Assembly: GCA_963777625.1 (NCBI GenBank)
Contig: CAVZRO010000037.1
Location: 1 to 64,000 of the forward strand
DNA: 64,000 bases
Direction: 5' to 3'
Source: DATDIC01 sp963777625
GTDB taxonomy: Bacteria > Pseudomonadota > Alphaproteobacteria > Acetobacterales > Acetobacteraceae
Positions 16,571-24,233 of the stretch are shown here, piece by piece (the first letter of the stretch is position 1; every line of letters begins with the position of its first letter). The notes under the pieces were generated by a model. It saw only the letters and a program-made list of their open reading frames with translations, ran no database searches and was not told the DNA's origin. The position numbers were made by a program, and so were the translations under genes.

Positions 16571-17590
16571 TCAGGCCGCCGCCGGCACGGTCCGGAAGTC
16601 CTCATTGCGCATCATCAGTGCCCAACCGATGCGCGCCATTTTGTTTGCCAGCGCCACCGCCGCGACCAGGCGCGGCTTGGTCGCCAGCAGCTTGACCAGC
16701 CACGGCTCCTGGGTCGCCCGCTTGCTGCGCAGCACCGCCATGGCGCCGTTCACCAGCAGCCGGCGCAGATAGCCATTGCCGCGCTTGCTGATCGGCCCGA
16801 GCTTCACCTTGCCACCAGTACCGTCCTGACGCGGCACCAGCCCGAGCGAGGCGGCGAACTCGCGGCCACTGCGCATGGCTGCTGGATTGACCACCATCGC
16901 TGCCATTGCACTTGCAACGATCGGTCCATAGCCGGGGATGGTGATCAGATGTCGGCAGGTCGCATTGTCGCGGCCCCAGGCGAGCAACTGCTTGTCGATC
17001 GCTTCAATGCGGGCTTCGAAGCCGCGCAGGCTTTCCACCACGGCCAGCAGACAGCTATGCAGGGGCGCCGGTATGCGCTGCTCGCTCGGATCGGCGAGGA
17101 TGGCCACCAGCTCGCCGACATGGCGGCGTCCTTCGGCGACCACGATGCCGAATTCCGCCATCATGCCGCGCAGGTGGTTGATCAGCATAGTGCGCTGTTT
17201 CAGCAGCATTTCTCGTACCTTGTGAACGCCTGACGCGGCTTGCTGGGCGGCCGTCTTCACGGTCACGAAGCGCATCGTCGGGCGGCTCACCGCCTCGCAG
17301 ATCGCCGCCGCATCGGCGGCGTCGTTCTTGTTGCGCCGCACATAGGCTTTCGCATAAGCCGGCGGGATCAGCCGTGCCTCATGACCCAGCTTGCCCAATT
17401 CTCTCGCCCAGTGATGCGCCGTCGCGCACGCCTCCATGCCGATCAGGCAGGGCGGCAATTTGGCGAACAACTCCAGCAGCTTGCTCCGCCGCAGCGCGCG
17501 ACGGATCAGGACTGTCCCGCAGGCATCAACTCCATGCACTTGGAAGACTTTCTTCGCCAGATCCAGACCGACGATGGTAACCTGCTTCAT
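16571..17590 (-). CDS. IS110-family (IS1111 group) transposase, copy 1
   Basis: This 339-residue recombinase has an N-terminal RuvC-like DEDD domain: D10 (VGLDLAKKVF), E53 (GMEAC), D90 and D93 (KNDAADAAAI). Its C-terminal transposase_20 domain contains IPGYGPIVASAM and the SLGLVPRQ region with the serine expected for catalysis. The start at 17590 is chosen over 17635 because AGGAG lies 8 bp upstream. It acts with a guide RNA to recombine the element into target DNA. An identical protein is encoded at 37341-38360. Confidence 0.9.
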   Translation of the reverse strand: MKQVTIVGLDLAKKVFQVHGVDACGTVLIRRALRRSKLLELFAKLPPCLIGMEACATAHHWARELGKLGHEARLIPPAYAKAYVRRNKNDAADAAAICEAVSRPTMRFVTVKTAAQQAASGVHKVREMLLKQRTMLINHLRGMMAEFGIVVAEGRRHVGELVAILADPSEQRIPAPLHSCLLAVVESLRGFEARIEAIDKQLLAWGRDNATCRHLITIPGYGPIVASAMAAMVVNPAAMRSGREFAASLGLVPRQDGTGGKVKLGPISKRGNGYLRRLLVNGAMAVLRSKRATQEPWLVKLLATKPRLVAAVALANKMARIGWALMMRNEDFRTVPAAA

Positions 17591-17664
17591 GGATGGCTCC
17601 TGTCCGTTGGAATTGCGATACCCCAACTTTGGCACATCGATGCCGTGAGGGGGCCATCCACCCC

Positions 17665-17743
17665 ATCATCCCCGTTCCCCGTCATCCCCGTTCCCCGTCA
17701 TCCCCGTTCCCCGTCATTCCCGCGCCCCCGTCATTCCCGCGAA
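17665..17743. repeat. Composite repeat copy 2, segment between IS1111 and MITE
   Basis: CCCCGTTCCCCGTCAT units resume directly after the IS1111 element and lead into CGTCATTCCCGCGAA, the left half of the repeat palindrome, which is then cut by the MITE-like insertion. Confidence 0.8.
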
Positions 17744-17909
17744 GAGTTTGTGAAAGAATTAGAATGCAATGCCGCCGTCGCAGTGCTGGATTTTATTCTG
17801 TCGCAATAGCACTGGCCCAGAGCAATATCGTGCAAACCGCACGCGGAATTCGGATCTTTCGGCTGCTCGGAACGGCTTCCGAACGGGGCAAACCGATCCT
17901 CACAGGCTC
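17744..17909. mobile_element. MITE-like element related to the IS1182 ends
   Basis: This 166-bp segment starts GAGTTTGTGAAAGAATT and ends ATCCTCACAGGCTC. Read inward, the two ends are GAGTTTGTGA and GAGCCTGTGA, similar to the termini (GAGCCTGTGAAAGAA) of the IS1182 element at 32674-34193. It interrupts the loop of the palindrome CCCGCGAA|GAAGCGGG with GAA repeated on both sides, the same position used by that IS. It encodes no transposase, so it would need one supplied in trans. Confidence 0.6.
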
Positions 17910-18056
17910 GAAGCGGGAATCCAACGACGGCCCGTACCGCCGCGACCTTCGCGTGGACGCCCGCCCGGGCGACATGACGAGAAAGAGTCACCTTCTCGAC
18001 CGCCGAGTACAACCACCTCCCGGCTCCACGAATCCGATATCACCAATCCGTCATTG
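17910..18056. repeat. Composite repeat copy 2, right half and tail
   Basis: The right palindrome arm GAAGCGGGAATCC is followed by a tail (CGTGGACGCCCGCC, CATGACGAGAAAGAGTCACC) that also follows the palindrome near 28530-28620 and in part at 38455-38545. No gene is seen in it. Confidence 0.7.
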
Positions 18057-18126
18057 AAGGGCACGTGGTGCGATGCGTCGGCAGGCGCCATTTTGGGTCC
18101 ACGTCTGAGGAGGAAAGGGGAGCCGA

Positions 18127-18399
18127 ATGTCTCCAGACTTGCAGGAACTTTCCGTGCGATTGCTGGCATTGGAAACCGTGCTGGGCCACCTGGTCTCGCA
18201 CATGGCGGTGCGCGACGACGATCCATCGCGCTGGCTGGCGACACGCAAGGTCCTGGCATTGCGGGCGGCGCATGTCATGGAGCACGACAGCGGCGAGGAC
18301 GGCCTGGCGCAGGCAATGTCCGCCGTGATCGCGGCTTTTTTCGATGACGTGGAGCAGGCGGTTTGCGGCCTGCCGGGGACCGCTGATACCCGTCAATAA
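18127..18399 (+). CDS. Small hypothetical protein
   Basis: This 90-residue protein starts MSPDLQELSVRLLALETVLG. It is mostly helical in character, with a mid-region rich in Arg and His (WLATRKVLALRAAHVMEHD). A strong ribosome site, GAGGAAAGGGG, lies about 8 bp upstream, supporting expression. No family was recognised and there is no signal peptide or membrane segment. It is followed after 62 bp by another small gene in the same direction. Confidence 0.6.
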   Translation: MSPDLQELSVRLLALETVLGHLVSHMAVRDDDPSRWLATRKVLALRAAHVMEHDSGEDGLAQAMSAVIAAFFDDVEQAVCGLPGTADTRQ

Positions 18400-18461
18400 G
18401 CAACCCTGCCCGTAGGGTAGCGTTTCCGGAACCGGTGTTCCACCCCGACCGGAGAACGACA

Positions 18462-18767
18462 ATGTTGAAGCAGTTGATGCTGGCCGCCGGCCTGGCGGTC
18501 TTCGCGCCGAGTTGCTTGCTCGCCGCCCAGGACGTGGCGCCAAACCAATCTCCGGCGCCACCTTTCGCCCTGTCGCCGAGCACGCCGCAATCAGCCGGCG
18601 CGGCCCAGCCTGGAACGCCGGACGCGAGCCGGACGCTGGCGCAGAAGCTTTCGGAATCGAACGGTACGATTCATCCGCCCCCGGTGGATCCCGACATGGC
18701 CAAAGTGCCACCGCAGACCGGGACGATGCCGGTTGTGAAGCCCCCGCCAAACGTGCAGAGCAAATAG
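18462..18767 (+). CDS. Small secreted proline-rich protein
   Basis: This 101-residue protein has a clear signal peptide (MLKQLMLAAGLAVFAPSCLLAAQ); the LLAA region is consistent with cleavage after alanine. The mature part is disordered and rich in Pro, Ser and Thr (NQSPAPPFALSPSTPQ, VVKPPPNVQSK). GGAGAACGAC precedes the ATG as ribosome site. The function is unknown. It lies just upstream of small-RNA-like locus 2, whose terminator could also end this transcript. Confidence 0.6.
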   Translation: MLKQLMLAAGLAVFAPSCLLAAQDVAPNQSPAPPFALSPSTPQSAGAAQPGTPDASRTLAQKLSESNGTIHPPPVDPDMAKVPPQTGTMPVVKPPPNVQSK

Positions 18768-18815
18768 CTTGTGAACTGGGGCTTGCAGGATACCGCCCAG
18801 ACTCCATATGCCGCG

Positions 18816-18897
18816 GTGCAGCGAACCGGCAGTGTCGGGTCGCTGCGTTCGACGTTTCCTCCCTAAACTTGGCGGCACCTTCGGGTGCCGCTTTTTT
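18816..18897 (+). ncRNA. Small-RNA-like locus 2 (CUCCC motif plus terminator)
   Basis: This ~82-nt stretch begins GTGCAGCG, resembling locus 1 (GTGCATCG). It contains the same 25-nt segment at 18851-18875 and ends in a terminator. Possible promoter elements TTGCAG (18783-18788) and TATGCC (18807-18812) are 18 bp apart. It may be an independent small RNA or a processed 3' end of the preceding gene's transcript. Confidence 0.5.
18872..18897 (+). terminator. Intrinsic terminator of small-RNA-like locus 2
   Basis: The stem GCGGCACC/GGTGCCGC closed by a TTCG tetraloop is followed by six T residues. Confidence 0.88.
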
Positions 18898-18925
18898 CTG
18901 CACACCGCGTCCAACCGCCTGTTGC

Positions 18926-19080
18926 GCCCTGGACGCAGACTCATCCTCGGTTCCCCGTCATCCCGATTCCCCGCCATCCCGGTTCCCCGTCATTCCCGCA
19001 TCCCTCCCGTCATTCCCGCACAAAAAGCGGGAATCCAGCGACAGTCCGTGTAACCGCGACCGCGCGTCATACCGCTCGCG
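18926..19080. repeat. Composite REP-like repeat, copy 3
   Basis: The order is leader GCCCTGGACGCAGACTCATC, then several degenerate TTCCCCGTCATCCC units, then CGTCATTCCCGCACAAAAAGCG with GGAATCC, then a tail GACAGTCCGTGTAACCGCGACC. The architecture matches copies 2 and 5. Confidence 0.8.
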
Positions 19081-19109
19081 CCGCCCATGTTCGGAGCCTA
19101 TAAACAGCC

Positions 19110-19956
19110 ATGGACCTTGATTTCAGCGAGGAGGAAATCCGCCGCTACTCCCGCCATATTCTGCTGCCGGAGGTGGGCGGCACCGGTCAGGCACGACTGA
19201 AGGCGGCGCGCGTTCTGGTGATCGGCGCGGGAGGGCTTGGCAGTCCTGTGGCGCTCTATCTCGCCGCCGCTGGAGTGGGCACGATCGGGATCGTCGATGA
19301 CGATCTGGTGGAGATTTCCAACCTGCAGCGCCAGATCGCCCACACCACCGCACGGATCGGCGCGCCGAAAGCCGAACTCGGCGGCAAGTGCGGCACGGGC
19401 GATCAACCCGGACGTGCGGATCGATATCCATCGCATCCGGCTAGATGCCGACAACGCGGCTGATCTTATCGCCGGATACGATCTGGTGTGCGACGGCACC
19501 GACAATTTCGCCACCCGCTTTCTGGTGGCCGACGCCTGCGTGCTCGGTCAACGAACCCTCGTCTCGGCCGCGGTGCTGCGCTTTGAAGGCCAGCTCTCGG
19601 TCTTCAAGCCGCACGCGCACCCCGGCGGCCCGTGCTACCGCTGCCTGTTCCCCGAGCCGCCGCCGGACGGCATGGTGCCGAGCTGCAGCGAGGCCGGCGT
19701 TCTGGGCGCGGTCACCGGTGTCATGGGCACGCTGCAGGCGACCGAAGCCCTCAAGGAAATCCTCGGAGTTGGCGAATTGCTCTCCGGGCGGCTGCTGATC
19801 TGGGATGCCCTGGCGACCCGGTTCCGCCTGGTTCGCCTGCGCCAGGACCCGAACTGCGCATTGTGCAGCCCGGCCGCGACGATCAAGGATCTGTCGCGGC
19901 ATCAGCAGCGCGATGGCAGCGGCCTGTGCCGTCTGAGCCGCTCGGCATTTTGCTGA
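19110..19956 (+). pseudogene. ThiF/MoeB/HesA-type adenylyltransferase with one frameshift
   Basis: The first 88 residues from 19110 carry the E1-like start (YSRHILLPEVGGTGQARL) and ATP loop VIGAGGLGSPVALYLAAAGVG with LVEISNLQRQ. The rest (INPDVRID, DLVCDGTDNFATRFLVADAC, PCYRCLFPEPP, zinc cysteines in CALCSP) is one frame on. One extra base near 19383 (GAACTCGG) accounts for the break. An intact product would adenylate a ubiquitin-like sulfur carrier for thiamine, molybdopterin or similar synthesis. Both halves are well conserved, so sequencing error is likely. Confidence 0.8.
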
Positions 19957-20309
19957 TCTCCGGCGAATACGAGCGTGTGCATTATGCCTTCGTCGTGGCC
20001 GCCGGCGCCGCCGCGCTCGGCCGGCGGGTGGTGCTGTTCGCCACCAATGGCGGATGCCGTGGCCTGCTCGCGGATTGGAGCGGGCTGTCCGATGCCGGCC
20101 GCGAGGAGCGCGCGCGCGCGGTCGGTGTGGCGGGACTGGACGAGCTGCGCGAAGCCACCGGCGAACTGGGCGTACAACTGATCGCGTGTGAGGCCGGTTT
20201 GCGCCTCGAGGGCCTGCATTCAGCGGAGTTGCTCGCCGGGGTGGAGGTGGCTGGGATCGCAACGTTTCTCTCCGCGATCGGGCCACTCGCTCAGATCGTG
20301 ACGCTGTGA
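19926..20309 (+). CDS. DsrE-like family protein
   Basis: This ~127-residue protein has a DsrE/peroxiredoxin-like fold (GILLISGEYERVHYAFVVAAGAAAL, VVLFATNGGC, a cysteine in LIACEAGLRLEGL). Such proteins handle sulfur transfer. A GTG at 19926 is chosen as start; it overlaps the end of the ThiF gene by 31 bp and suggests coupling. A role beside a ThiF-like enzyme in sulfur-carrier chemistry is a reasonable inference but is not shown directly. Confidence 0.65.
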   Translation: MPSEPLGILLISGEYERVHYAFVVAAGAAALGRRVVLFATNGGCRGLLADWSGLSDAGREERARAVGVAGLDELREATGELGVQLIACEAGLRLEGLHSAELLAGVEVAGIATFLSAIGPLAQIVTL

Positions 20310-20348
20310 TCGCTTGACGCGATTCCGCAGGGTTTGGCACCACATTGC

Positions 20349-21059
20349 ATGTTCTCCCGGCGTTTCGCGGTCCTGCTTGGCGTGATGATCCTGGCGATCT
20401 CTGGCCCAGCCTGGTCGGAGACCGCCGGTCCCACCGCACGACAACCGCCCACCCGACGCGTGGTGCCGCCAGCGCCGGCGCGGCCAACCGGCACGTCCCA
20501 CGCTGCCAAGCCCTCCGCGCCGCGTGCCGCGGTGATTAAACTCCCCGTACCACCCATCCCGCCGTCAGATGCTGAGCAAGCGGCGGCTCCGAAAACGCCT
20601 CGGGCACCGGTGCAGGATACCAACAAAGGCTCGGTCACCGGCCTGCCGCTGCCTCGCTATGCGTCGCTCCGGGCGGATGCGGTCAATCTGCGTGCGGGCC
20701 CCGGCACCCGCTACCCGATCGATTGGGTTTACAAGCGGGTCGGCATGCCGGTGGAGATCGTGCGGGAATTTGATGTCTGGCGCCTGGTCAAAACCCCCGA
20801 CGGCCAGGAGGGCTGGATGCACGAGGCGACCCTGGTACCGCGCCGTGACCTGATCGTCATTGGTGAACGCCAGACCCTACGCGCGGAGCCAAACGATACC
20901 GCGCACGCGGTCGCGACGCTGGAGGCGGGTGTGATCGGGCGGATCCGTTCATGTGCGGTCAGCGCCGCCTGGTGCCGAGTACAGATCGGGGAATATCGTG
21001 GCTGGTTGCCGCGTTCCGCGTTTTGGGGCGCCACCGCCGCTAAATCCGTCAATCCGTGA
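20349..21059 (+). CDS. Secreted SH3-like domain protein
   Basis: This 236-residue protein has a signal peptide (MFSRRFAVLLGVMILAISGPAWS), then a Pro/Ala-rich linker of about 80 residues. Two bacterial SH3-like repeats follow (YASLRADAVNLRAGPGTRYP...GQEGWMHEATL and RQTLRAEPNDTAHAVATLE...YRGWLPRSAFWG). It matches the DUF1058/SH3-like family, thought to bind cell-wall material. ATG 20349 is preferred over 20334 because it begins the signal peptide. It lies 39 bp after the DsrE-like gene. Confidence 0.8.
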   Translation: MFSRRFAVLLGVMILAISGPAWSETAGPTARQPPTRRVVPPAPARPTGTSHAAKPSAPRAAVIKLPVPPIPPSDAEQAAAPKTPRAPVQDTNKGSVTGLPLPRYASLRADAVNLRAGPGTRYPIDWVYKRVGMPVEIVREFDVWRLVKTPDGQEGWMHEATLVPRRDLIVIGERQTLRAEPNDTAHAVATLEAGVIGRIRSCAVSAAWCRVQIGEYRGWLPRSAFWGATAAKSVNP

Positions 21060-21402
21060 CGGCCTGGGTCCGCGTTGACCCATTCGTCCTGCCCGCGGAA
21101 AGCCGGCATCCATCAAGCGGGGCGACATGATGGGTCAGCCGGCCGGGAGATTGCGAAACCTCCGCGTGAATTTCTGCGCCTTGCGTTGAGCCTTTCTTGT
21201 TCCTGCTGCGTGCCAGTTCAAGCGCACCCATGACGACGTGACGGGACGGTCAAACGTTCCGCCGTTCGAATAATCCGACTCTGATCCGTCACGCCCGCGA
21301 AAATCCGTCATGCCCCGCTTTCCGAGCTTTCCGCGGGAATGACGGACGTAGGTCACCCTCAACGCGGTCTGGCATAAGCTGCCCGGATCCCCGGCCCCCC
21401 GA
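21060..21402. repeat. Intergenic gap with degenerate REP palindrome (copy 4)
   Basis: CGTCATGCCCCGCTTTCCGAGC followed by TTTCCGCGGGAATGACGGACG at about 21305-21348 is a degraded, inverted form of the dispersed palindrome. No gene or clear terminator was seen in the remaining part. Confidence 0.5.
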
Positions 21403-22647
21403 TCACCCGGCCGACGCCTGTGGCCGATGCAGCGCAGCGCGGGGACGGGTCACGGTGCGCCGCCCGCGTTTGAACACGACCAGCGGGTGACAAATCTCCG
21501 CCACCGCCTGTTCCGGCAAATCCGCATCGATGACCACGATATCCGCGGGATTGCCGACCGCGATCCCGTAATCCCGCAAGTTCAACATCCGCGCCGGCCG
21601 CTCCGTCACCATGGCGAAGCAGTCGCGCAGTCGGTCGCCCCCGCTGATCTGACAGATATTGGCCTGCAGGTTAGCCATGCGGGTGAGCGAACAATCCCCG
21701 AACGGCGTGAATGGGTTCAGCACGTTGTTGGTGGAAATCGAGCACGCCACCCCGCACGCCACCAGCAGGTTCACGTCCGCGACACCGCGCCGGATGCTGT
21801 GCTCCTGATCCCGCCCGCCCATGAACAAATCGGTTGCGGGCAATACTGTCACCGCCACACCGGCATCGGCGATACGCTGTGCCAGTGCCTTCAGCGCATC
21901 AGGTGGAAGCGTCGAATATTTGCTGCCATGGCCGATCGTCACGCGGCCACCCATCCCGTACTCTTCGGTCAGCTCGCAGACCAGGTGGATATCCATCGCC
22001 TCAGGCGAGCCCCCTGAGTCCAGATGCATGTCGATATCGACGCCGAACTCGCGCGCCAGCGCGAAGACGCGATGGATCTGACCGGCATGATCAGGGTCGT
22101 AGTTCGGTGCCGCGCCAATAACCGTGGCGCCGCGCCGCAACGCCTGCACCAGCAAGGCATCGGCGCGTGGATTGTTGGTCAGGCCTTCCTGCGGAAACAC
22201 GCAAAGCTCGATATCGATCGCCCAGGCGTAGTCGCGGCGCAGTGTCTCGATCGCCTCGAAGCTGCGCATCTCCACGCCAGGGTCCAGTTCCACATGCGTG
22301 CGCATACGGGTGGTGCCGTGCTTGATGCAGCTTTCCACCGTGCGGGACGCCCGCTGATAGACGTCCTCCACCGTGAAGCTGTGCTTGACGGCGGCGACGC
22401 GCGACACCGCATCCGCCTGCCGGCCGGCTTCCGGCGAGCAGCGGTCGATAATGCGGGATTTGTCCAGGTGAATATGGGTTTCGATCAGGCCGCCGCAGGT
22501 CAGGCATCCCGCCGCGTCATATTCCTGAGCATCGGCGCGCAGGGCAGTTTCGATGGCGACAATGCGCCCATCCGAAACGCCGATATCCGTGACCGGGCCG
22601 TCAGGAATGTTCGCCAGCCGCGCATTGCGAACAATCAGATCCATCAC
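21403..22647 (-). CDS. Cytosine deaminase-like amidohydrolase
   Basis: This 414-residue metal-dependent hydrolase of the amidohydrolase superfamily shows a metal-binding HxH (LIETHIHLDKSR), the mid-domain histidine in DIDMHLDSGG, GHGSKYS and an NNVLNPFTPFGD loop typical of CodA-like enzymes. It should deaminate a cytosine-like or triazine-like heterocycle in the cytoplasm; the substrate is not determined. An amidase/AtzG-like operon lies 1.6 kb away on the same strand, so the two may belong to one N-heterocycle or ureide degradation route (inference). Confidence 0.82.
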   Translation of the reverse strand: MMDLIVRNARLANIPDGPVTDIGVSDGRIVAIETALRADAQEYDAAGCLTCGGLIETHIHLDKSRIIDRCSPEAGRQADAVSRVAAVKHSFTVEDVYQRASRTVESCIKHGTTRMRTHVELDPGVEMRSFEAIETLRRDYAWAIDIELCVFPQEGLTNNPRADALLVQALRRGATVIGAAPNYDPDHAGQIHRVFALAREFGVDIDMHLDSGGSPEAMDIHLVCELTEEYGMGGRVTIGHGSKYSTLPPDALKALAQRIADAGVAVTVLPATDLFMGGRDQEHSIRRGVADVNLLVACGVACSISTNNVLNPFTPFGDCSLTRMANLQANICQISGGDRLRDCFAMVTERPARMLNLRDYGIAVGNPADIVVIDADLPEQAVAEICHPLVVFKRGRRTVTRPRAALHRPQASAG

Positions 22648-22699
22648 CAGCCCTCCGCGCCGCTATGCTGGCGCGGACAAGCGGCAACCGCAACCGCGC

Positions 22700-22894
22700 T
22701 TAACGGCGGTCGAGCTGGCTTTCCTGGATCACGCGCTCGTGGCCATCCAGCGAGTTCTTCACCCGGTACGAGCACGTATTGCGCTCGAACGGCAACTGCC
22801 GCACGATCGTGTACACACCCCGTGGAACGTTATAGTCCGTCGCCTGCGGCAAAAACACGACCTGCTCGCCGATGGCGAATTTGTAGCTGCCCAT
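22700..22894 (-). CDS. Small conserved hypothetical protein
   Basis: This 64-residue protein begins MGSYKFAIGEQVVFLPQATDYNVPRG and ends RVKNSLDGHERVIQESQLDRR. It looks like a small beta-rich (SH3-like) domain common in alphaproteobacteria. Its function is unknown. It is 51 bp downstream of the cold-shock gene on the same strand, so the two may be co-transcribed. Confidence 0.65.
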   Translation of the reverse strand: MGSYKFAIGEQVVFLPQATDYNVPRGVYTIVRQLPFERNTCSYRVKNSLDGHERVIQESQLDRR

Positions 22895-22945
22895 GGAGCA
22901 CTCCGAAAATCACCGGCGCCGCGGAGCGGCACCGGTTTTACGCAA

Positions 22946-23155
22946 TCAGCCGCCGCGTTGCAGATTGATGGCGGCCAACTTACCCTGCCGCCCCCGTTCC
23001 ACATCGAAGTTTATTTTCTGGCCTTCATTGAGGCTGCCCAATCCGGACTGCTCGACCGCCGAGACGTGTACAAACACGTCCGCCGACCCGTCATCCGGCT
23101 GGATAAACCCATATCCCTTCTGGCCATTGTACCATTTGACTGTACCTGTCGTCAT
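22946..23155 (-). CDS. CspA-family cold-shock protein
   Basis: This 69-residue OB-fold nucleic-acid-binding protein has RNP1 (KGYGFIQPDD) and RNP2 (VFVHVSAVE) intact, and the opening MTTGTVKWYNGQKGYGF is canonical. It acts as an RNA chaperone. The upstream 180 bp to the next gene (23156-23337) holds no reading frame and could provide the long leader seen in regulated csp genes, but no specific element was identified. Confidence 0.92.
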   Translation of the reverse strand: MTTGTVKWYNGQKGYGFIQPDDGSADVFVHVSAVEQSGLGSLNEGQKINFDVERGRQGKLAAINLQRGG

Positions 23156-23337
23156 CTACTCCAAACTCCACGAATTGGCTTCCCGCACCATGCAGGATCA
23201 ACAACTTTCCATTCGGGGGAAGTACAGAAGCGCGGAAACGCCGTGCACAGGGCACATACAGCCCAAACCGAAAAGCGCCAACTCGCGTTATATGGTGACG
23301 GCCCGGCCGAATTACGAGAGGTTCGCCGAACCGCCGC

Positions 23338-24228
23338 TCAATCAGCCAAAAACTGGCGGATTTCCGCCAGAAACAGCTCCGGCCGGTCGTGATGGACCCA
23401 GTGGCCCGCGCCGTTCACGCCGACCACCCGCGCAGCCTGGAAATGGCCCGCCCGGCCGTCCGCCACCGGATCGGTGGCCCAGCTCTCTTTGCCCCACACC
23501 AGCAGGGTCGGGCAGGAAATCCCCGACCACAATGCCGCGATCTCCTCGCGGGTCATGTCATAGGGCGGCCAGATGCGCACGTACGGGTCGAATTTCCAGC
23601 TATACGTGCCGTCCTCGTTCTGGTTCACGGCGTGCTGCGTCAAATGCAGCGCCTGCTCCGGCGTCAACCGGCGGTTGGCTTCCTGCATGCGGCTCAGCGC
23701 ATCCTCGATGGAGGCATAGCGCCGCGGCAATCGCCCGGCCATGGCGCGCACCGCCTCGATCCAGGCACGCATCCGCACATCGATCGGCTCGCGATCCTTC
23801 GTCGCCGAACGTGGGCCCGGCCCCATGCCCTCGATCGCCACCAGCCGGCGTACCGTGTGCGGAAAAATTCCCGTATAGCGCAGCGCGATGTTGCCGCCGA
23901 GCGAGTGCGCAATGATCGACACCGGCTCCAGCTTCTGCTGATGGATCAATTGCGCGAGGTCGTAGATATAGTTCGCCATCGTATAATGGCCCGACCGCGA
24001 CCAGGCGCTGTCGCCATGGCCGCGCAGATCGGGTGCGATCACGTGCCACTCGTCGCGCAACGCCGTCGCCACCCAGTCCCAGCTCCGGCAATGGTCACGT
24101 CCGCCGTGCAGCAGCAGCAGCGGCGGCGCGTCCGGGTTGCCCCAATCCACGTAATGCAGCCGCAGCCGCTGCGAGAACCACGTCCGCGAGGTCGGACCAG
24201 GCAGATCCGGCGGCATACTACGCGGCAT
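23338..24228 (-). CDS. Alpha/beta hydrolase
   Basis: This ~296-residue alpha/beta hydrolase has an oxyanion-region HGG (LLLLHGGRDH), nucleophile serine in IAHSLGGN, catalytic aspartate probably in the WGKESWATD region, and the histidine in GHWVHHDRPE. ATG 24228 is chosen because it follows the amidase stop closely; the frame remains open to 24264, which would overlap the amidase. It is the third gene of an atzG-like/amidase/hydrolase operon. The substrate is unknown. Confidence 0.85.
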   Translation of the reverse strand: MPRSMPPDLPGPTSRTWFSQRLRLHYVDWGNPDAPPLLLLHGGRDHCRSWDWVATALRDEWHVIAPDLRGHGDSAWSRSGHYTMANYIYDLAQLIHQQKLEPVSIIAHSLGGNIALRYTGIFPHTVRRLVAIEGMGPGPRSATKDREPIDVRMRAWIEAVRAMAGRLPRRYASIEDALSRMQEANRRLTPEQALHLTQHAVNQNEDGTYSWKFDPYVRIWPPYDMTREEIAALWSGISCPTLLVWGKESWATDPVADGRAGHFQAARVVGVNGAGHWVHHDRPELFLAEIRQFLAD

Positions 24229-24233
24229 GCCAA

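Larger units (their letters stand above)
16313..17664 (-). mobile_element. IS1111-type (IS110 family) element, copy 1
   Basis: This 1,352-bp unit is repeated at 37083-38434 and appears identical wherever compared. It has perfect 13-bp subterminal inverted repeats (GTGGATGGCCCCC at 16315-16327 and its complement at 17649-17661), a trait of the IS1111 subgroup. It sits at CCCCGTCAT inside the composite repeat, and copy 2 has the same left junction. The exact right end is uncertain by a few bases because both flanks start with ATCAT. Confidence 0.85.
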
